64,000 nt of DNA from Yoonia sp. R2331. Lineage in GTDB: Bacteria; Pseudomonadota; Alphaproteobacteria; Rhodobacterales; Rhodobacteraceae. The stretch lies in contig NZ_JBGCUN010000001.1 in assembly GCF_041103235.1 (NCBI RefSeq), forward strand, positions 1,302,001 to 1,366,000. Direction: 5' to 3'. This document shows, in pieces, positions 48,786 through 58,180 of the stretch (position 1 is the stretch's first letter; each line of letters opens with the position of its first letter). The notes under the pieces were generated by a model. It worked only from the letters and a program-made list of their open reading frames with translations. It was not told the origin of the DNA and made no database searches. Made by a program: the position numbers and the translations under genes.

Positions 48786-50087
48786 CTAAAGCTGCTTGAT
48801 CTTCAGCAGGGAAAGCCGGTTCTCGTCCTTTTCGACCACTTCAAAACGAAAGCCGTGGAACGAAAAGACCTGACCTTCGAGCGGGATCATCTGTGCAGCA
48901 TGAATGACCAGCCCGGCGACGGTGTTCGCCTCTTCATCGGGGAGATGCCAATCATGCGCGCGGTTCAGGTCGCGGATCGTCATGCTGCCGTCAACAAGAT
49001 AGGCGCCGTCGGCGGTCGTTGACACCTGGGTGTCTTCGTCGATGTCGAATTCGTCTGCGATTTCGCCCACAATTTCTTCGAGGATGTCTTCGAGCGTGAT
49101 CAGACCTTGCAGGGTGCCATATTCATCAACCACCAGCGCAAAGTGCGTTTTGCGGCGCAGAAACTGCCGCATCTGATCATCAAGGGTTGTGGTTTCGGGC
49201 ACAAAATAGGGTTCCATCGCCACATCGAGGATGTTGAAGGCATCAAGCTCTGCCGCCGTCATCACACCATCGGTCATCATCCGCTGTGTCGCGCGCAGCA
49301 GTTCTTTGGCATGCAGAATGCCAACGATGTTCTCCGGATCGCCCTGAAACAGAGGCAAACGGGTGTGATTGCTTTCCAGACAGAGCCGCAGAATCTCGGC
49401 GGTGGGCAAGGCCGCATCAATCATTTCGATGCCCGAGCGGTGCAGCATAATCTCTTCCACCGCGCGCTCGTTTAGGTCAAGTGCGCCAAGGATACGGTCA
49501 CGATCTTCCTTTTCGACGATGCCTTCGGAGTGGCCAAGCTGCAAAGCGCCTGCAATCTCTTCCCGGACGGCCAGAATGTTACCATCTGGGTCCGTGCGCA
49601 CTCCAAAAAGCGCCAGCACGCCGCGTACCAGCAGGCGCACCACGCGCACGATCGGGGCAAAAAGGAACACCACCACGCCGATCGGACGCGCCACGCGGGA
49701 CGCCACGGTTTCGGGGTTGGTGATGGCATAGGTTTTGGGCAGCACCTCTGCAAAGATCAGCACCAGCAGAGTCATGATCAAGGTGGCAGCGGCGACACCG
49801 TTTTGACCAAAGACTTTGGTCAGAAGCGCCGTGGCCAGCGAAGTGGCCAGAATATTGACGACGTTGTTGCCCAGCAGGACCGACCCGATCAGGCGTTCGC
49901 TGTCTTCGGTGATGTCGAGCGCACGTTGCGACCCTTTGTGCCCCTTGTCGGCATTCGCCCGCAGTTTCCCGCGCGAGGCAGCGGTCAGTGCCGTTTCAGA
50001 GCCCGAGAAGAAGCCCGAGAGGACAAGCAAAACGGCGATGGCGCCAGCGGTAACCCAAAAGGCGGCATCAAAAAGGGAGGGTTCCAT
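48786..50087 (-). CDS. CNNM/CorC-type transporter (hemolysin family)
   Basis: 433 residues. Four membrane segments of DUF21 (AAFWVTAGAIAVLLVLSGFF onward, LLGNNVVNILATSLATALL), then two CBS domains (~215-330, MLHRSGIEMIDAALPTAEIL, FALVVDEYGTLQGLITLEDI) and a C-terminal CorC/HlyC domain. Such proteins are linked to magnesium or cobalt efflux and were named hemolysins historically. It lies 52 bases downstream of xerD in the same direction. Confidence 0.9.
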   Translation of the reverse strand: MEPSLFDAAFWVTAGAIAVLLVLSGFFSGSETALTAASRGKLRANADKGHKGSQRALDITEDSERLIGSVLLGNNVVNILATSLATALLTKVFGQNGVAAATLIMTLLVLIFAEVLPKTYAITNPETVASRVARPIGVVVFLFAPIVRVVRLLVRGVLALFGVRTDPDGNILAVREEIAGALQLGHSEGIVEKEDRDRILGALDLNERAVEEIMLHRSGIEMIDAALPTAEILRLCLESNHTRLPLFQGDPENIVGILHAKELLRATQRMMTDGVMTAAELDAFNILDVAMEPYFVPETTTLDDQMRQFLRRKTHFALVVDEYGTLQGLITLEDILEEIVGEIADEFDIDEDTQVSTTADGAYLVDGSMTIRDLNRAHDWHLPDEEANTVAGLVIHAAQMIPLEGQVFSFHGFRFEVVEKDENRLSLLKIKQL

Positions 50088-50139
50088 CGTGGTCCTATTG
50101 TTACAACTGCAAGGGTTATGGGGTTTCCATGGGCTTGCT

Positions 50140-51084
50140 TCAAGTGTTGCGCGCGGCTTTTGACAGCGGGTGATGCTCTATCACCAGTGCGGTCAGGCGT
50201 TCGTCCAGCACGTGGGTGTAAATTTCCGTGGTCGCGACATCGGCATGGCCCAACATGGTCTGGATTGCGCGCAGGTCAGCGCCGTGGGCCAGAAGATGGG
50301 TGGCAAAAGCATGGCGCAGTGTATGTGGCGTGACCTTGTCAGGGGCTACACCTGCGCGCAGGGCGATGCCCTTGATCAGGGTAAAGAACCGCTGCCGGGT
50401 CAGGTGACCGGCCTTTCCGCGCGATGCAAAAAGGTATGGCGAAGGGCGTTTGCCCGCCTGCCGCGCGGCATCTTCTTCGGCGTCGCGGACCGCCAGATAG
50501 GCCGCCATGGCCGCACGGGCAGGCGGCGACAGTGGCACCATGCGTTCTTTGCCGCCTTTGCCGCGGATCAACAGCATGGCAGGGTCGCCGCGCACCGAAG
50601 ACAGGGGCAGGGTGACCAACTCGGTCACGCGCATGCCCGTGGCGTAGAGCAGTTCCATCAGGCAGGTGTCGCGCAGTGCCCATTTGCCCGGCGCGCGGGC
50701 GGCTTGCAAAAGGGCTGCGACCTCTTGTTCAGACAGCACTTTGGGCAGGGCTTTGGATTTGCCGGGCCCCTTGATCTGGATCGCGGGATTAGCGTCGCGC
50801 CAGCCTTCTTCAAACGCGAAGCGAAAAAGCTGTTTGATCGCGGACAGACGTCGGGCGCGGGTGGCGGCAGAAAGGCCTTCGGCCTCAGACGCGATCAGAA
50901 AGCTTTCGACGTCATCCTGGGTCAGGGTCGCAAAGTGCAGGCCTTTGGGGGACAGCCAGTCCGCAAAGATCGTCAAGTCACGAGCGTAGGCCAGTTGCGT
51001 GTTGGTGGCGGCATCTAGTTCGGCCGCCTGCGCTTCGAGGAAGGTCTGAATCCAATGAGGCATCGGGCGGTCGGCGACGGTCAT
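50140..51084 (-). CDS. xerD: Site-specific tyrosine recombinase XerD
   Basis: 314 residues. The SAM-like core-binding N-terminus (ELDAATNTQLAYARDLTIFA) is followed by the catalytic domain: ATGMRVTELVTLPLSSV (first Arg), TPHTLRHAFATHLLAHGADL (His-x-x-Arg), LGHADVATTEIYTHV (His and nucleophile Tyr). With XerC it resolves chromosome dimers at dif. Its start overlaps the preceding gene by 4 bases. Context beside aroK/aroB is conserved in this family of bacteria, supporting host XerD over a phage integrase. Confidence 0.92.
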   Translation of the reverse strand: MTVADRPMPHWIQTFLEAQAAELDAATNTQLAYARDLTIFADWLSPKGLHFATLTQDDVESFLIASEAEGLSAATRARRLSAIKQLFRFAFEEGWRDANPAIQIKGPGKSKALPKVLSEQEVAALLQAARAPGKWALRDTCLMELLYATGMRVTELVTLPLSSVRGDPAMLLIRGKGGKERMVPLSPPARAAMAAYLAVRDAEEDAARQAGKRPSPYLFASRGKAGHLTRQRFFTLIKGIALRAGVAPDKVTPHTLRHAFATHLLAHGADLRAIQTMLGHADVATTEIYTHVLDERLTALVIEHHPLSKAARNT

Positions 51085-52619
51085 GTCGGACGATCGAGGA
51101 TCAAGAGTTGCAGCGCCGCGCGGCGAGCCACATCTTCAAGCCCGACAGAGCGCAAGAAGGCCAGCGCATCGGTCATAGCGCCTGTGTCCCCGGCGACGCC
51201 TGCGTTGAAGATGGCGTTGGCGCGCAGCAGCGCCTCGCCCAGTTGGCCGTTCTGGGCCAGACGCGCCAGCCGTTCGGGCACCATCGCATCGCCAAACCCG
51301 GCCTGCACCGCGCGCGCGATTGCAGAGCGGGCCGGAGCGTCTTGCGGTTGGCCCTGTGCTACTGCACGCAGGAAGGGATCACCCACGGCGGTATCCGCAT
51401 CCCGCGCGATGGTTTCATAATCAGGCGAGAGCAGGCCGACGGTCAGGGCGAGGTCTGCCGCCGCGCCGGTCAGGGGCAGTCGGTTGAGATCACTTGCGTA
51501 AAGCTGGGCAAAGGGGACCTCGGCCTTGATGCTACGCATGGCTTCCCACGCAGCGGGTAAGGCTATGGCCACGGCGCCGGGGTCGCCCGCGCGGATGGCC
51601 ACATCGAATTGTTGCATGGCATCAACGCGGTCCCAGATGCCACCTGAGGCGGACGGGGTACGCGAGGTGTAGAGCGCTTGCAGCGTGTTGGCGGGCAGCG
51701 CGCCCGCGCGGGCGAGCCGTTCCGCCGCCTCAAGCTGGGCCTTCCAGCCGGTTGTGCTGCGCAAATCGGCGTGCGCGAAGGCCAGCGGCAGGTTGGGCGT
51801 TGTGAGCGCCTGACCGATCGCCTCGCGCATGCGGAAGACCAGCGGGCTGACACGTGTGGGTGGGCCGAGTTCGGCTTCGTCCTCGTACAGATCGGGGTCA
51901 AGGAACCGCGACAGCAGGGCCTCTTCTTCGTCGGAAATATCGCCAAGGACACGGTTGGTGTTCAAGGTCAGTGCGGCTGCGGGCCAGTCGCCGGATCGCG
52001 CAAGGCAGAAGATGCGCGCCGACGGGGTAGGCGCGATGGCTGGGCGGTCCTGCATGACTTTGCAGGCCGCGTCCTCTGTCCCGGTCAGAAGGGCCACGTC
52101 AAACCAGCGGCGAAACATCTGCGGTGATTTGGCGTCAGCCTCTTCCAGCAGGGCCTGGGCCTGTTGCAAAGCGCCCAGATCCAGCAGCTTGTCCACACGA
52201 GCCAGAAACAACGCGCCTTGCGGTCCGGCACCCAAGGGGGGATCAGCCTCTGCCAGCATCAGCACAGTCAGAAAGTCCTGCATAGCGGGCAGGCCGGGCA
52301 TCGCTTCGGCGCGGACCAGCGTGACGAGCGTTTCTTCGGCGGAACCTGACCAGAGATTGCGGGGCAGGCCGGTTGTGGCGCTGGTCAGCAGGCCTACCGG
52401 ATCGGGCGAGGGGCTGTCGAGCAGAGTGACAGTGACGTTTGGCGAGGCTGCCGTGTCAGCCACGGGAGGTTCGTCGATCATGCGGGGTTGCGTGCCGGCA
52501 GGCGCTGCCGCCTCGACCGATTGGGAAAGCCAGTCAATCGCGGACAGGGGCGATCCGTCCTGCGCGGCAAGCGGGGCCGCCAGAATACAAAGTGCTGCAA
52601 CAGGGCCACGCAGGGCCAT
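51081..52619 (-). CDS. Exported helical-repeat protein of unknown function
   Basis: 512 residues from 52619. A signal peptide (RGPVAALCILAAPLAAQ) is followed by an alanine/leucine-rich solenoid of helical pairs (FLARVDKLLDLGALQQAQAL, TAVGDPFLRAVAQGQPQDAP, LGEALLRANAIFNAGVAGDT) that looks TPR-like but matches no named family I know. Periplasmic or outer-membrane associated by inference. It sits between a tiny membrane protein and xerD, coupled to both. Confidence 0.75.
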   Translation of the reverse strand: MALRGPVAALCILAAPLAAQDGSPLSAIDWLSQSVEAAAPAGTQPRMIDEPPVADTAASPNVTVTLLDSPSPDPVGLLTSATTGLPRNLWSGSAEETLVTLVRAEAMPGLPAMQDFLTVLMLAEADPPLGAGPQGALFLARVDKLLDLGALQQAQALLEEADAKSPQMFRRWFDVALLTGTEDAACKVMQDRPAIAPTPSARIFCLARSGDWPAAALTLNTNRVLGDISDEEEALLSRFLDPDLYEDEAELGPPTRVSPLVFRMREAIGQALTTPNLPLAFAHADLRSTTGWKAQLEAAERLARAGALPANTLQALYTSRTPSASGGIWDRVDAMQQFDVAIRAGDPGAVAIALPAAWEAMRSIKAEVPFAQLYASDLNRLPLTGAAADLALTVGLLSPDYETIARDADTAVGDPFLRAVAQGQPQDAPARSAIARAVQAGFGDAMVPERLARLAQNGQLGEALLRANAIFNAGVAGDTGAMTDALAFLRSVGLEDVARRAALQLLILDRPT

Positions 52620-52621
52620 CG

Positions 52622-52777
52622 TCAGTCCGTTTCCAATACCACTGGCACGCGGTTCTCCACACTCGGGGCCGCAAAATCCGCAGGGAAAAAGATTGGCCCT
52701 ACGTAAGCATAGGCCACCAGCGCCAGCGCCGCCAGTAGCCCCAGAAAGAAGATCGCCTTGATCAGACGCCACATCAT
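52622..52777 (-). CDS. 51-aa single-span membrane protein
   Basis: ATG complement at 52775-52777; 51 residues with one strong membrane span (LIKAIFFLGLLAALALVAYA) and a short acidic periplasmic tail. The stop lies two bases before the start of the 512-residue exported protein, so the two are coupled and may act together in the envelope. Frames extending further upstream run into the divergent aroK promoter region. Confidence 0.65.
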   Translation of the reverse strand: MMWRLIKAIFFLGLLAALALVAYAYVGPIFFPADFAAPSVENRVPVVLETD

Positions 52778-52930
52778 GATTGCCCCAAAATCTGCCTGCC
52801 ATTCGGACTTATGCCGTTTGTCATGGGTTATATATGGCCTTTTGCGCAAGATCACGCCATTGAAGGGCAGAAAATGAAACTAAGCGGTGTGCGGCCTAAT
52901 TTCTGGGCGCGTCGCGGGGGTTCACGTTGG

Positions 52931-53500
52931 ATGAAATGCGGTGAGGGGACCAAGGCATTGCGGCTGAAGCGCACGATTGTGCTGGTTGGGATGATGGGAT
53001 CGGGCAAATCCGCGATTGGCCGCGCCCTGTCTGCGCGCCTACAGGTGCCGTTTCAGGACAGTGATGCGGCCATCGAGGAGGCCGCGCAGGACACCATCGC
53101 CGACATCTTTGCCCGCGATGGCGAGGCGTTTTTCAGGCGTCGCGAGAGCGAAGTCATCAAACGGCTGCTGGATGGGCCGCCGGCGGTGCTGTCCACCGGC
53201 GGCGGGGCGTTTCTGGCCGCGCGCAATCGGGACATTATTGCAGAGGCGGGGGCGGCGGTCTGGCTGGATGCGCCGTTGCGTTTGCTGTGGGAACGGGTGC
53301 GGCACAAAGACACGCGGCCATTGCTGCGCACCGCTGATCCGCTCGCCACGCTGACCGCGCTATTCGAAGAGCGGACGCCGATTTATGCGCTGGCGACCCT
53401 GCGACTGAGCGTGAGACCCAACAATTCCATTGATGAGACAACGCAGTCGCTGATCCAGCTGCTGTTGGAACATCCTGACCTGCTAGAGGCCGCAACATGA
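52931..53500 (+). CDS. aroK: Shikimate kinase
   Basis: 189 residues from ATG 52931; ATG 52874 (AAGGG upstream) would add 19 residues and cannot be excluded. Walker A LVGMMGSGKSAIGRALS, the DSDAAIEE shikimate-binding motif, and VLSTGGGAFLAARN are all present. It phosphorylates shikimate in aromatic amino acid synthesis. It overlaps aroB by 4 bases (ATGA), the usual aroKB pair, and is divergent from the small membrane gene. Confidence 0.92.
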   Translation: MKCGEGTKALRLKRTIVLVGMMGSGKSAIGRALSARLQVPFQDSDAAIEEAAQDTIADIFARDGEAFFRRRESEVIKRLLDGPPAVLSTGGGAFLAARNRDIIAEAGAAVWLDAPLRLLWERVRHKDTRPLLRTADPLATLTALFEERTPIYALATLRLSVRPNNSIDETTQSLIQLLLEHPDLLEAAT

Positions 53501-54612
53501 TCGAGACCGTGACAGTAGACTTGCCCGGACGGGTCTATGACATTCGCATTGGGGCCGGTGTTCTGGACGAAGCGGGTCCGCGCATTGCGGGCATGGGCGG
53601 GCGCAAACATGTGGCGATCATCACGGATGCCACCGTTGCCGGGCTGCATATCGCGGCACTTCAAACCAGTTTGAGCAGTGCCGGATTGACGAGTGACGCC
53701 TTGCTGCTACCCCCCGGAGAGGCCACCAAAAGCTGGGCGCAGCTGGAACGCTGCGTGGAATGGCTGCTGCAACAAAAGGTCGAGCGGGGCGACACCATCG
53801 TGGCGATGGGTGGTGGCGTGATTGGCGATCTGGTGGGGTTTGCCGCCGCCATCCTGCGCCGCGGTGTGCGGTTTGTGCAGGTGCCAACCACGCTGCTGGC
53901 GCAGGTCGACAGCTCTGTCGGTGGTAAGACAGCGATCAACTCTCCCAATGGCAAGAACCTGATTGGTGCGTTTCATCAGCCTGCACTGGTGCTGTGTGAC
54001 ACGGCCCTGCTGGACAGCCTGCCAGCGCGTGATTTTCTGGCGGGCTATGGCGAAGTGGTGAAATACGGGCTGCTGGGCGATGCGGCATTTTTTGACTGGC
54101 TGGAGGTCAACGCGCCGCGCATGTCCACCGATATGGACGCGCGCATTCACGCGGTGACCCGGTCCTGCCAGATGAAGGCCGAGATTGTCGCGCGCGATGA
54201 GACCGAACAGGGCGACCGCGCCTTGTTGAATCTTGGCCATACCTTCTGCCACGCATTGGAGGCGGCGACGGGCTATTCTGATCGGCTGTTGCACGGCGAA
54301 GGTGTGGCAATAGGCTGTGCACTCGCCTTTGAAACTTCGGCCCGATTGGGGTTGTGCAGTCAGGAGGACCCCAGCCGGGTGCGGGCGCATCTGGCGGCGA
54401 TGGGGATGAAAAAGGATCTGGCTGATATTCCGGGCGATCTGCCTGACGCTGCGGTCTTGCTGGACCTGATGGGTCAGGACAAGAAGGTCGTCGAGGGCAC
54501 TTTGCGGTTCATCATGGCGCGCGGGATTGGTGAGGCGTTTGTGACATCAGTTGTGCCGAAGGACGTGGTGATTTCCGTGCTGGATGATGCGCTGTCCCAA
54601 CGGCATTCATAG
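53497..54612 (+). CDS. aroB: 3-dehydroquinate synthase
   Basis: 371 residues, ATG overlapping the aroK stop. NAD-binding and metal-binding segments are clear: DTIVAMGGGVIGDLVGFAAA, VPTTLLAQVDSSVGGKTAIN, GYGEVVKYGLLGD and the metal-ligand region NLGHTFCHALEAATGYSDRL. It converts DAHP to 3-dehydroquinate, two steps before AroK in the shikimate pathway. Followed by a bidirectional terminator shared with ssb. Confidence 0.95.
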   Translation: MIETVTVDLPGRVYDIRIGAGVLDEAGPRIAGMGGRKHVAIITDATVAGLHIAALQTSLSSAGLTSDALLLPPGEATKSWAQLERCVEWLLQQKVERGDTIVAMGGGVIGDLVGFAAAILRRGVRFVQVPTTLLAQVDSSVGGKTAINSPNGKNLIGAFHQPALVLCDTALLDSLPARDFLAGYGEVVKYGLLGDAAFFDWLEVNAPRMSTDMDARIHAVTRSCQMKAEIVARDETEQGDRALLNLGHTFCHALEAATGYSDRLLHGEGVAIGCALAFETSARLGLCSQEDPSRVRAHLAAMGMKKDLADIPGDLPDAAVLLDLMGQDKKVVEGTLRFIMARGIGEAFVTSVVPKDVVISVLDDALSQRHS

Positions 54613-54637
54613 CACATTGGGTGACTGGCCAAGCAAA

Positions 54638-54668
54638 AAAGCCCCGGTTATCCGACCGGGGCTTTTGT
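54638..54668. terminator. Bidirectional terminator between aroB and ssb
   Basis: AAAGCCCCGGT (54638-54648) and ACCGGGGCTTT (54655-54665) form an 11-pair stem with a 6-base loop. T runs follow in the rightward sense and A runs precede it, so it can end aroB and the leftward ssb transcript. Confidence 0.85.
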
Positions 54669-54681
54669 TTCGCATAGGCGT

Positions 54682-55200
54682 CTAGAACGGAATTTCGTCG
54701 TCCAGATCGCGACCGCCACCGCCGCCGCCGGAGGATGATCCGCCGCCGCCACCGCCGTAGTTGCCACCACCGCTGTCATAGCCGCCGCCACCGCCGCCGG
54801 AATAGCCGCCGCTATCACCGCCGTAGCCGCCGCCACCACCGCCGCCATCACGGCCATCCAGCATCGTCAGCTCGGACCGGTAGGGACGCAGCACGACTTC
54901 GGTTGAATAGCGGTCCTGGCCATTCTGGTCCTGCCATTTGCGGGTTTCCAGCTGGCCCTCGATATACACCTTGGAGCCTTTCTTGAGATATTGCTCGGCC
55001 ACGCGGGCGAGCGGTTCGCTGAAAATCGCGACGGAATGCCATTCGGTGCGTTCCTTGCGTTCGCCGGTGTTGCGGTCTTTCCAGTTCTCGGAGGTGGCGA
55101 TCCGCAAGTTGCAGACCTTGCCGCCGTTCTGGAAAGTCCGCACCTCGGGGTCGCGGCCCAGGTTGCCGATAAGAATGACTTTGTTCACTGATCCGGCCAT
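54682..55200 (-). CDS. ssb: Single-stranded DNA-binding protein
   Basis: 172 residues. The OB fold spans ~1-110 ([20 protein letters not shown], then [40 protein letters not shown]). A glycine-rich linker (~118-162) is encoded by GGY/GGN codon runs, and the acidic tip DLDDEIPF recruits replication and repair partners. Length and tip are standard. The highly repetitive linker is prone to slippage but is intact here. Confidence 0.95.
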   Translation of the reverse strand: MAGSVNKVILIGNLGRDPEVRTFQNGGKVCNLRIATSENWKDRNTGERKERTEWHSVAIFSEPLARVAEQYLKKGSKVYIEGQLETRKWQDQNGQDRYSTEVVLRPYRSELTMLDGRDGGGGGGGYGGDSGGYSGGGGGGYDSGGGNYGGGGGGSSSGGGGGGRDLDDEIPF

Positions 55201-55342
55201 GCGCCGACCCCCTTCGATTCTTTGATTTTGGCTAACTTACGTTTGCCGCGTCATAGTTAACAGAGGTCTAACGACACGCAGGACTGGTTTCTGTGGAAAA
55301 AACGATTAGATTGCGCCGTGTGGGTCGGGATAGGACGAGTTG

Positions 55343-55933
55343 ATGCAGAAATTGGGTGGTATCGCGCTGAGTGTAGTGTTGGTCTTTGCCGGGATTGCAG
55401 AGGCGCAAGAGCGGACCTCGACCCGATCACGCACAGCGCTTTTTGCCAGCCAGCTTTCAGTGCTCGATAACCGTGCAGCCCAGCAGTACAGTAGTTCGGT
55501 TCGTTTGCAGCCGCCGCGTGTGGTGGTGCCCGGTGCGCCGGGGTCGAGCCCGGCCTATAGCGGGCGTTATAACGGGCCGTATCTGAGCATGGCGCGGGCG
55601 GCCGCGCGGCAGCATGGTGTGCCCGAGGATTTGTTCCTGCGGCTGGTGCAGCAGGAAAGCGGCTGGAACCCCAATGCGCGGTCGCACAAGGGTGCGCTGG
55701 GACTGGCACAACTGATGCCACAGACGGCGCGGGCGTTGGGGGTTGATCCCTATGATGTGAGCCAGAACCTTGAAGGTGGTGCGCGCTATCTGGCGACGCA
55801 GTATCGCAAATTCGGCAATTGGCCGCACGCATTGGCCGCCTATAACGCAGGCCCCGGTGCGGTGGAGCGTTACAACGGCATCCCGCCGTACAAAGAAACC
55901 CAGAATTACGTGCGGATCATCTGGGGCAGCTGA
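55343..55933 (+). CDS. Lytic transglycosylase (SLT domain)
   Basis: 196 residues from ATG 55343; TTG 55340 would add one. Signal peptide [20 protein letters not shown], then an SLT domain: [20 protein letters not shown] (catalytic Glu), [20 protein letters not shown] and [20 protein letters not shown]. It cleaves glycan strands of peptidoglycan in the periplasm to 1,6-anhydro ends. The size is small, as in stand-alone SLT enzymes. It is divergent from ssb. Confidence 0.9.
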   Translation: MQKLGGIALSVVLVFAGIAEAQERTSTRSRTALFASQLSVLDNRAAQQYSSSVRLQPPRVVVPGAPGSSPAYSGRYNGPYLSMARAAARQHGVPEDLFLRLVQQESGWNPNARSHKGALGLAQLMPQTARALGVDPYDVSQNLEGGARYLATQYRKFGNWPHALAAYNAGPGAVERYNGIPPYKETQNYVRIIWGS

Positions 55934-55969
55934 CGGCGTCCCCGGACGGGAACGCCGCGCAGTTGCCGG

Positions 55970-58057
55970 TTATTCCGCCGCGACCTTGATCACAGGTTCC
56001 ATTTCGGCCAGTTGCGCATCGGTCAGGTGACACTTGATCTGGTGACCATCTGCCAGCGCACGGGTTACGGGCACCTCTTTTTCGCACAAGCCGCCATCGA
56101 CCTTGTCTTTCCAACGGCAGCGCGTCTGGAACGGGCAACCGGTGGGCGGGTTCATGGCCGAGGGGATGTCGCCTTCGAGCACGATGTGCTTTTTCTCGAT
56201 CGAGGTGTCGGCGATGGGAACGGCGGACAAGAGCGCCTCTGTATAGGGGTGATAGGGCGGGGCAAAGACCTGATCGGTGCTGCCCAGCTCGACCACGTGG
56301 CCCAGATACATGACCATGACACGGTCCGACAGGTAGCGGACAATGGACAGATCGTGGCTGATGAAAAGCAGCGTGGTTTTGTGTTCGCGCTGAATTTCCA
56401 TCAAGAGGTCCGTCACCGCCGCCTGCACCGACACATCAAGCGCCGAGACGGGTTCATCGGCCACAACGATCCGGGCGTCACCGGCAAAAGCCCGTGCAAT
56501 ACCAACGCGTTGCTTCTGTCCGCCCGAAAGTTGACGCGGCATTCGGTCGGCGAAGGCGCGGGGCAGTTTGACCAGATCAAGCAGTTCCAGCATCCGCTGG
56601 CGGCGTTCGGCGTCGTTGTTGCCAACCTTGAAGATTTCTAGTGCGCGCATGATCTGGCGGCCCACGGTCATCGAAGGGTTGAGCGTGTCAAAGGGGTTTT
56701 GGAACACCATCTGGACATCGGCCACCGTTTTGGTGTCGCGGTTTTCGATGGGGGTGTTGCCGATGGGCTTGTTGTCGAGCAGGATTTCCCCGTCGGTGGC
56801 GGTTTCCAATCCCATCAACACCTTGGCAAAGGTGGATTTGCCACAGCCGGATTCCCCAACGATGGCAAGGGTTTCGCTTTCGCGGGCCTCGAATGACAGG
56901 GTTTCGTTGGCTTTCACCACCTTTTTGTCGCCGCCGCCAAAGAGGGCGTTTGCCGCGACTTCATAATACTTCTTGAGGTTGTCCATCTTCAAGACGACCC
57001 GACCCGGTTCAGGCTTTTCTTTCTGTTCGCCGAGTTCTGGCGGCGCGTTCCAGTCGATTTCCTGGAACTTCAGGCAGCGGGTTTCATGGCGTTCATTGCC
57101 TGCCACTGGCGACATCGGAATAGGCTTGTTTTCGTTGCAGCGACCCTCTTCGAAATAGTCGCAGCGCGGGCCAAAATTGCAGCCTTCGGGCCGTTCGTGG
57201 GGCAGGGGAAAGTTGCCGGGAATAGCGATCAACGGGCGGGCATTCTTGTCCGCACCCGGCAGCGGGATGGAGCGGAACAGCGCCTGTGTATAGGGGTGCT
57301 GCATCTCGTCAAAGACGTCTTCGATAGAGCCGCGTTCGACGGCCTCACCTGAATACATGACGCAAATTCTGTCACAGGTTTCAAGGACTAAGCCCAAGTT
57401 ATGGCTGATAAAAAGCATGGAGGTGCCGTACTTTTTGCCCAGATCCTTGACCAGTTCGACCACCGCCGCCTCGACCGTCACGTCAAGTGCTGTGGTGGGT
57501 TCGTCGAGGATCAGCAAGGACGGCTTTGACATCAGCGCCATCGCGATCACGATGCGCTGCTGTTGGCCGCCTGACAGCTGATGCGGGAAGGATTTTAGGA
57601 TACGGGCGGGGTCAGGCAGTTTCACATCTGTGACCACTTCGAGCGCGCGTTTCATCGCCTCAGCCTCTGAGACGCCTTCGTGGATCATCGGCACCTCAGC
57701 GAGCTGTTTGCCGATCCGCATGGCGGGGTTGAGCGATGCCATAGGCTCTTGATAAATCATGGCAATTTGGCTGCCACGGATGTCACGCAGACGCTCTGGC
57801 GTCATGGTGTTCATCTCTTCGCCCTTGAACTTGATCGAGCCGCCAACGATGCGACCATTGACGCCAAGGTCTTGCATGACGCCGAGGGCCACGGTGGATT
57901 TGCCGCACCCGGATTCGCCCACAACGCCGAGCGCTTCGCCCGGCATGATCTTGGCCGAAAAATCCATCACGGCAGGGATTTCACGCAATCTGGTGAAGAA
58001 GGAAATCGACAGTTTGTCGATCTCGAGGATGGGTCCGTCATAATTTTCTGTGGTCAT
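55970..58057 (-). CDS. Fused dual-ATPase of a dipeptide/oligopeptide ABC transporter
   Basis: 695 residues from 58057. Two complete ABC domains in one chain: each has Walker A GESGCGKS (~48 and ~415), signature LSGGQQQR and LSGGQKQR, and Walker B LLILDEP and IVVADEP. Each ends with the oligopeptide C-terminal cysteine-containing segment (EGCNFGPRCDYFEEGRC, TGCPFQTRCRW). It corresponds to DppD and DppF fused. It powers uptake through the two permeases encoded upstream. The last gene of the operon. Confidence 0.92.
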   Translation of the reverse strand: MTTENYDGPILEIDKLSISFFTRLREIPAVMDFSAKIMPGEALGVVGESGCGKSTVALGVMQDLGVNGRIVGGSIKFKGEEMNTMTPERLRDIRGSQIAMIYQEPMASLNPAMRIGKQLAEVPMIHEGVSEAEAMKRALEVVTDVKLPDPARILKSFPHQLSGGQQQRIVIAMALMSKPSLLILDEPTTALDVTVEAAVVELVKDLGKKYGTSMLFISHNLGLVLETCDRICVMYSGEAVERGSIEDVFDEMQHPYTQALFRSIPLPGADKNARPLIAIPGNFPLPHERPEGCNFGPRCDYFEEGRCNENKPIPMSPVAGNERHETRCLKFQEIDWNAPPELGEQKEKPEPGRVVLKMDNLKKYYEVAANALFGGGDKKVVKANETLSFEARESETLAIVGESGCGKSTFAKVLMGLETATDGEILLDNKPIGNTPIENRDTKTVADVQMVFQNPFDTLNPSMTVGRQIMRALEIFKVGNNDAERRQRMLELLDLVKLPRAFADRMPRQLSGGQKQRVGIARAFAGDARIVVADEPVSALDVSVQAAVTDLLMEIQREHKTTLLFISHDLSIVRYLSDRVMVMYLGHVVELGSTDQVFAPPYHPYTEALLSAVPIADTSIEKKHIVLEGDIPSAMNPPTGCPFQTRCRWKDKVDGGLCEKEVPVTRALADGHQIKCHLTDAQLAEMEPVIKVAAE

Positions 58058-58142
58058 TGCGGGGCCTCCGGTGGGGCAATTTGGACTTTCAACATCTGAT
58101 GCACATTCCATGCACAAGTGATGCGTATGCGAGTGTTAACAC

Positions 58143-58172
58143 GCGGCAACCAGTACGCAGTCCGGTTGCCGC
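58143..58172. repeat. Hairpin between permease and ATPase genes
   Basis: GCGGCAACC (58143-58151) and GGTTGCCGC (58164-58172) form a perfect nine-pair stem with a 12-base loop in the 123-base gap before the ATPase gene. There is no T-tract, so mRNA processing or stability is more likely than termination. Confidence 0.5.
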
Positions 58173-58180
58173 ACAGGATG

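Noticed and set aside
50140-51084. Tyrosine recombinase as prophage integrase
   Set aside because: It is 17 kb from the prophage edge, coupled to host genes beside aroKB, and has XerD-type motifs.
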